DNA from: Planctomycetaceae bacterium
GTDB taxonomy: Bacteria; Planctomycetota; Planctomycetia; Planctomycetales; Planctomycetaceae
NCBI GenBank assembly: GCA_002722955.1
Contig: PBMZ01000112.1
Span: forward strand, 1 to 39,624
DNA length: 39,624 nt
Direction: 5' to 3'
Made by a program: the position numbers and the translations under genes. The notes under the pieces were generated by a model that made no database searches, had not been told where the DNA came from, and saw only the letters and a program-made list of their open reading frames with translations. Below are positions 35,669 through 39,624 of this stretch, one piece after another (position 1 is the first letter of the stretch; each line of letters begins with the position of its first letter).

Positions 35669-36778
35669 ATGACAAATTCCTCCTCTTCCTACCGCTGTGC
35701 CGTCATCAGTGTCGTCAAACACGCCTATGTTCCCAACGGCGTCGAGTCCCATCCGCAGTTCGAGCTGGTGGTTGTTGCCGACGACGCCGACCAGCCGGAT
35801 TGGGTTCACGAACGGAATCAAAAGTACGCGGACGAAGACAACATTCCCTACGTTCGCGACGTCGAGAAAGCGATCGCCGACTACGACGTGCAAGTCGGCA
35901 TCGTCAGTTCAGAGGCCGAGCGTCACTGCGATCTCAGCGTTCGATGTGCTCAGGCGGGACTTCATGTCGTTCAAGACAAACCGATGTCGACCGGATTGTC
36001 CGAATGTGACCGCGTCGTCGAAGCCGTAACCGCCAACAACGTGCAGTTCATGATGTGGAACCGCAACTTTTTGCCGGCGCTACTGCAAACTCGGGACGCA
36101 ATTCAAAACGGTGCGATTGGCGATGTCACGTCGATGCACGTCGACTTCTATTTTTCCAAAGACGCCGGCCCACCAAAGGGCTCACGCGGTCCCAACGACC
36201 CGCCCATCGATTGGCTCGAACGTCAAAAGGAAGCCCACGCTGATGGCTCTGATGGCGGCGTTGGCAAAAAGGCGATGGGTGAATTAGAGATTGAAGGCAT
36301 CTACCCGCTGGCTTACATCCGCATGTTGACGGGAGCCGAGGTCGAACGCGTTTTCACTCGCGCTGCGAGTCACTTTCATCAAGCCAACGTTGATAACGAC
36401 GTCGACGACTTAGCTACCGTGACACTGGAGATGGAAAACAATATCGCAGGAACTCTCTGCATCGGCCGCATCGGTGCAGCCAGTCATCCGGATATTGGAG
36501 AGATCAAGATTCACGTTCTTGGCACAGAGGGTGGTCTGGTCATCAGCGAAGCGCGACCGGAAGTTCGCGTTTACTATAAGGATCAACCAGCGAAAGAATT
36601 CCCCAGCCGTCGCGTTGCTGCCGATTTGAACTACCTGCTAATGGAAGATTTCGCCAAGTCCATCGAGTCCGGAAGTCCCGGAGTCTTAGACGCCACTGCC
36701 AGCCGAGCCATCTGCCGCACCGTCGCCGCCGCGATCGAGTCAGGCAAGACCGGCGAAGTCGTTGAACCCATCCGATAG
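35669..36778 (+). CDS. Gfo/Idh/MocA family oxidoreductase
   Basis: 369 residues. Family members oxidise or reduce sugars and inositols with NAD(P). The N-terminus (YRCAVISVVKHAYVPNGV) takes the Rossmann position but lacks GxGxxG. The conserved lysine-proline motif is present as QDKPMSTG. The C-terminal domain shows MHVDFYF, EIEGIYPLAYIRML and the LEMENNIAGTLCIGRI sheet, and KIHVLGTEGGL near the end. It starts 44 nt after the preceding gene. With the MFS and SGNH genes it suggests handling of an imported sugar derivative (inference). Confidence 0.9.
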   Translation: MTNSSSSYRCAVISVVKHAYVPNGVESHPQFELVVVADDADQPDWVHERNQKYADEDNIPYVRDVEKAIADYDVQVGIVSSEAERHCDLSVRCAQAGLHVVQDKPMSTGLSECDRVVEAVTANNVQFMMWNRNFLPALLQTRDAIQNGAIGDVTSMHVDFYFSKDAGPPKGSRGPNDPPIDWLERQKEAHADGSDGGVGKKAMGELEIEGIYPLAYIRMLTGAEVERVFTRAASHFHQANVDNDVDDLATVTLEMENNIAGTLCIGRIGAASHPDIGEIKIHVLGTEGGLVISEARPEVRVYYKDQPAKEFPSRRVAADLNYLLMEDFAKSIESGSPGVLDATASRAICRTVAAAIESGKTGEVVEPIR

Positions 36779-36835
36779 TAACCCGACGCGTCAGCGAGGG
36801 ACGCTCGCGCAACCGGTCGTGTAAATGGTGATTAC

Positions 36836-36873
36836 AGAAGGTCGCAAAGAGAATCAGACCTTTGCGACCTTCT
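36836..36873. terminator. Hairpin after the Gfo/Idh/MocA gene
   Basis: A perfect 14-bp inverted repeat AGAAGGTCGCAAAG (36836-36849) / CTTTGCGACCTTCT (36860-36873) with a 10-nt loop lies 58 nt after the stop codon and 38 nt before the SGNH start. Only a short mixed CTT stretch follows, so termination may be partial. Confidence 0.6.
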
Positions 36874-36910
36874 CTTCAAAAACAGTCGTTGACATTTCTT
36901 GAGAAACATC

Positions 36911-38044
36911 ATGAGAACAGCAATCCTCACACTGACATCATGTCTGATCCTCACCCAATCAGCCTTAGCTCTCGAGATGGTTCCCGACTCGAAAGCCGTT
37001 CGCAAGAAGGGCGGGACGAAGTGGTTCGACATCCGCGACCTTGGCGTCGAAGGTCAAGGCTGGACGGACGTCAAATCACCCTTCGATCGTTTGCCAGCCA
37101 AAGCCGAAGGCAAAGTGCGGCCGCCCGTTTGGTCGCTCAGTCGACATTCGGCGGGATTGTGCGTTCGTTTTCATAGCAACACCGCTTCGATCGATGCTCA
37201 CTGGAAGCTAACGTCCGATCGAATCGCCATGAATCATATGCCTGCTACTGGCGTCAGCGGCTTGGGCTTATACATGAAAGACGCCAAAGGCCGCTGGCGA
37301 TGGATCGGCGTCGGACGGCCCTCGAAGCAAATCAACGAGCATCGCATCACATTCGGGCCGCATCACAAGATGAAAGAATTCCTGCTTTACTTGCCCTTAT
37401 ACAACGGCGTCACCGAAGTTCAGATCGGCATCGACGAGAAGGCGGTAATGTTCAAAGCCGATACACGTCCCTCGGGAATTAAGAAGCCGGTTGTTTTTTA
37501 TGGCACGTCAATCACACAGGGCGGCTGTGCGTCGCGGCCAGGAATGGTTCACACAGCGATTCTTGGAAGATGGCTCGACGTGCCAGTGATCAATTTGGGC
37601 TTCTCAGGCAATGGTCGTATGGAGCCCGAGATTGCGGATTTGTTTTCCGAACTGGACCCGTCGATTTATGTATTGGATTGCTTGCCCAACATGCAGCCTC
37701 CCGAAGTGGCCGCCAAGGTGGAACCCTTCGTGAAAACGCTCCGATCTAAACATGCAACAACGCCCATCGTATTGGTCGAGGATCGCAGTTACACAGGCAG
37801 CTTCTTCAACACGTTTAAGCAAAAGCGAAACAACGACAGCCGCGCGGCGCTAAAGCGTGCGTTCAATAACTTGACGAAGGCAGGCGATAAGAACCTCTAC
37901 TACATCGAAGGCGAGAACCTACTGGGCGACGATGGTGAAGGGACCGTCGATAGCTCGCATCCGACCGACTTAGGATTCATGCGACAAGCCACCGAGTTCC
38001 GCAAAGTGCTGGAGCCGATTCTGAAGTCAAGATTCTCTAAATGA
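36911..38044 (+). CDS. Secreted SGNH/GDSL-type hydrolase
   Basis: A 377-residue secreted esterase candidate. A signal peptide ends near SALA. The first 190 residues form a beta-rich domain that often precedes the catalytic domain in planctomycete members. The SGNH blocks follow: GTSITQG (nucleophile Ser), NLGFSGNGRM, the region with LDCLPNMQP, and the C-terminal DSSHPTDLGF carrying the Asp and His. ATG 36911 is chosen, preceded by GAGAAA; TTG 36899 would add four residues before the signal peptide. Such enzymes commonly deacetylate polysaccharides (family knowledge); the substrate here is not shown. Confidence 0.9.
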   Translation: MRTAILTLTSCLILTQSALALEMVPDSKAVRKKGGTKWFDIRDLGVEGQGWTDVKSPFDRLPAKAEGKVRPPVWSLSRHSAGLCVRFHSNTASIDAHWKLTSDRIAMNHMPATGVSGLGLYMKDAKGRWRWIGVGRPSKQINEHRITFGPHHKMKEFLLYLPLYNGVTEVQIGIDEKAVMFKADTRPSGIKKPVVFYGTSITQGGCASRPGMVHTAILGRWLDVPVINLGFSGNGRMEPEIADLFSELDPSIYVLDCLPNMQPPEVAAKVEPFVKTLRSKHATTPIVLVEDRSYTGSFFNTFKQKRNNDSRAALKRAFNNLTKAGDKNLYYIEGENLLGDDGEGTVDSSHPTDLGFMRQATEFRKVLEPILKSRFSK

Positions 38045-38050
38045 GAAAGT

Positions 38051-38152
38051 CGTTTAACGCCCAGCCGGAGGCGCCGGCGACCAAGAAGCATTGAATACCC
38101 AATGGCATACTTTGCTTCTTGGTCGCCGGCGCCTCCGGCTGGGCGTTAAACG
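38051..38152. repeat. Perfect 40-bp inverted repeat with 22-nt spacer
   Basis: The arms at 38051-38090 and 38113-38152 are exact reverse complements. The arm core is GC-rich (GCCGGAGGCGCCGGCGACC), flanked by CGTTTAACG. The element starts 7 nt after the SGNH stop and ends 35 nt before the sulfatase start. It could fold into a very stable RNA hairpin or extrude as a cruciform. It has no T-run, so it may be a dispersed palindromic repeat used as a transcript end. Confidence 0.9.
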
Positions 38153-38186
38153 ATCCACTTGAGCATCGCTCTTGGAGACCAATATC

Positions 38187-39578
38187 GTGAACAGACAATT
38201 CGTCTCGGCGGTGTTCTTGTCTGCGGTACTCGCCACCGCCGCAAATGCGGAACGCCCCAACTTCTTGATTCTTGTCAGCGATGACCAACGGCCTGACACG
38301 ATTGCCGCCCTAGGGAATCCGCATATCAAGACACCAACGTTGGACTCGTTGGTGAAATCGGGAACGGCCTTCACGCGAGCAGTGTGCGCTAATCCAATTT
38401 GCACACCGAGCCGTGCGGAGATTTTGAGCGGCTTTAGCAGCTTCCAAAATGGCGTTGGCGATTTCGGTGGCAAGCTGAAGCCGGAGTTAGTGCTCTGGCC
38501 GCAAGCCATGAGGGCCGCCGGTTATCGAACTTGGTACGTTGGCAAATGGCACAATGATGGCCGTCCGATTCAACGCGGTTATGACGCAACGTTAGGGCTC
38601 TTCCGAGGCGGCGGCGGGCGATGGGCAGTTCCCACGTTCGACTGGAATGGCGTGCCGGTGACTGGTTATCGCGGATGGATCTTTCAAGACGACGAAGGCA
38701 ACATGTTTCCTCAACGAGGAATCGGGCTGACGTCAAACATCAGCGCCGATTTTGCTGACGCTGCCATTGAGCTGATTAAACGCAAGTCGGAAAAACCCTT
38801 CTTCATCCACGTCAACTTCACAGCGCCGCATGATCCGCTTTTGATGCCTCATGGGTATGAGGGGATGTATGATCCGGACAAGATTCCGTTGCCAGAGAAC
38901 TTCAAAGAGCGGCATCCGTTTGATCATGGGAACTATGAAGGCCGCGATGAAAGGCTGTTCAATTGGCCGCGGACTCCCGAGGAAACTCGTAATGAGTTGG
39001 CCGTGTACTACGCTGTGATTTCTCACATGGACGCGCAAATCGGCCGCATTATCGAGACACTAAAGCAAACGGGCCAGTACGAGAACACGGTCGTTGTCTT
39101 CGCCAGCGACCATGGATTGGGCGTCGGGAGTCATGGTTTGCGAGGCAAACAAAGTATGTACGAGCACACAATCGGTGTGCCTTACATCTTGTCGGGGCCG
39201 GGTGTTCCGAAAGGAAAGCAGTCCGCAGCGCAGTGCTATTTGCGCGACTTGTATCCGACCACCTGCGATCTGGCTGGTATCGCCATCCCCAAGACCGTAC
39301 AAGCCAAGAGTCTGAAGCCAGTACTGGATGGCAAGACGGACAAAGTTCGCGACGCCGTCTACGGATATTTTCGCAAGTTCCAACGCATGATTCGCACCGA
39401 CGAGTGGAAGTTGATCGAGTACCCCGAGATTCAGCGGACTCAACTGTTTCACTTGAAGTCAGACCCGCATGAATTAAAGAATCTGGCGAGCGACCCCAAC
39501 TACCAAAAGATCACGACGGAGCTAAGACAACGCCTCAAAAGTTGGCAGCGCGAGCAAGGTGATCCGTTGGTCAATTGA
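38187..39578 (+). CDS. Secreted sulfatase (formylglycine-dependent)
   Basis: 463 residues from GTG 38187, with GGAG nine bases upstream; TTG 38172 is an alternative. The signal peptide ends near ATAANA. The sulfatase fold begins NFLILVSDDQRPD with the metal-binding Asp pair. The activation motif C-T-P-S-R has its cysteine at residue 72. Further blocks are VGKWHNDG, NFTAPHDP and FASDHGLGVGSHG. The C-terminal subdomain ends with a typical HLKSDPHELKNLA. It is not closely similar to the sulfatase at 5108-6658 by eye. It is the last gene of the possible carbohydrate-processing cluster. Confidence 0.94.
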   Translation: MNRQFVSAVFLSAVLATAANAERPNFLILVSDDQRPDTIAALGNPHIKTPTLDSLVKSGTAFTRAVCANPICTPSRAEILSGFSSFQNGVGDFGGKLKPELVLWPQAMRAAGYRTWYVGKWHNDGRPIQRGYDATLGLFRGGGGRWAVPTFDWNGVPVTGYRGWIFQDDEGNMFPQRGIGLTSNISADFADAAIELIKRKSEKPFFIHVNFTAPHDPLLMPHGYEGMYDPDKIPLPENFKERHPFDHGNYEGRDERLFNWPRTPEETRNELAVYYAVISHMDAQIGRIIETLKQTGQYENTVVVFASDHGLGVGSHGLRGKQSMYEHTIGVPYILSGPGVPKGKQSAAQCYLRDLYPTTCDLAGIAIPKTVQAKSLKPVLDGKTDKVRDAVYGYFRKFQRMIRTDEWKLIEYPEIQRTQLFHLKSDPHELKNLASDPNYQKITTELRQRLKSWQREQGDPLVN

Positions 39579-39624
39579 TTGATTTGCGTGTGGCTGGGGT
39601 CGAGTCTTCGAGCCCCCAGAGAAA

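Noticed and set aside
38051..38152. Palindrome as inverted terminal repeats of an insertion sequence
   Set aside because: Only 22 nt separate the arms, so no transposase could be enclosed.

Overview
The window looks like chromosomal DNA of a planctomycete, most likely of the Pirellulales type (inference from gene content, not from a marker gene). The indicators are a cytochrome-c-like DUF1549/DUF1553 protein, two secreted formylglycine sulfatases, paired Gfo/Idh/MocA oxidoreductases, a Ser/Thr kinase fused to WD40 repeats, and a giant secreted repeat protein. I see no rRNA, tRNA, CRISPR array, transposase or phage gene.

Layout. 1-2800 (+): a LolD/MacB-type ABC ATPase with a very long repeat-bearing tail, then fxsA. 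2913-5067 (+): a DUF1549/DUF1553 cytochrome-like gene broken by two frameshifts. 5108-10807 (-): a sulfatase, then an apparent operon read upp, CNT nucleoside transporter, mazG, secreted endonuclease/phosphatase-like protein (pyrimidine salvage plus NTP clean-up). 10962-13070 (-): oligopeptidase A-like M3 peptidase. 13322-14688 (+): LOG-family phosphoribohydrolase and SDR reductase, overlapping by 4 nt. 15120-17305 (-): a decayed kinase-WD40 gene. 17392-24602 (-): a phosphate/polyphosphate block with Na+/Pi cotransporter, ppx, ppk1, plsC and a secreted alpha/beta hydrolase. 25149-32528 (+): a 2459-residue surface protein. 32661-33050 (-): a VOC/glyoxalase-fold protein. 33262-39578 (+): MFS transporter, two Gfo/Idh/MocA proteins, SGNH hydrolase and a second sulfatase, probably for uptake and processing of a decorated or sulfated carbohydrate (inference).

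The most striking object is the giant protein. It has an N-terminal inverse-autotransporter-like (intimin/invasin type) outer-membrane barrel and a right-handed beta-helix passenger. The passenger is interrupted by four arrays of tandem 12/14-residue units, and each 12-residue unit by itself fits the calcium-ligand spacing of an EF-hand loop.

A second theme is structured intergenic DNA. Five copies of one hairpin family (core AGAAGCCCGGCTTTT / AAAAGCCGGGCTTCT, one copy with a compensatory base-pair change) lie between genes. There is also a perfect 40-bp inverted repeat, a 26-bp near-perfect one and a cloverleaf-like four-stem element. Most sit just after stop codons and may end transcription, but only the one after the giant gene is a textbook hairpin plus T-run.
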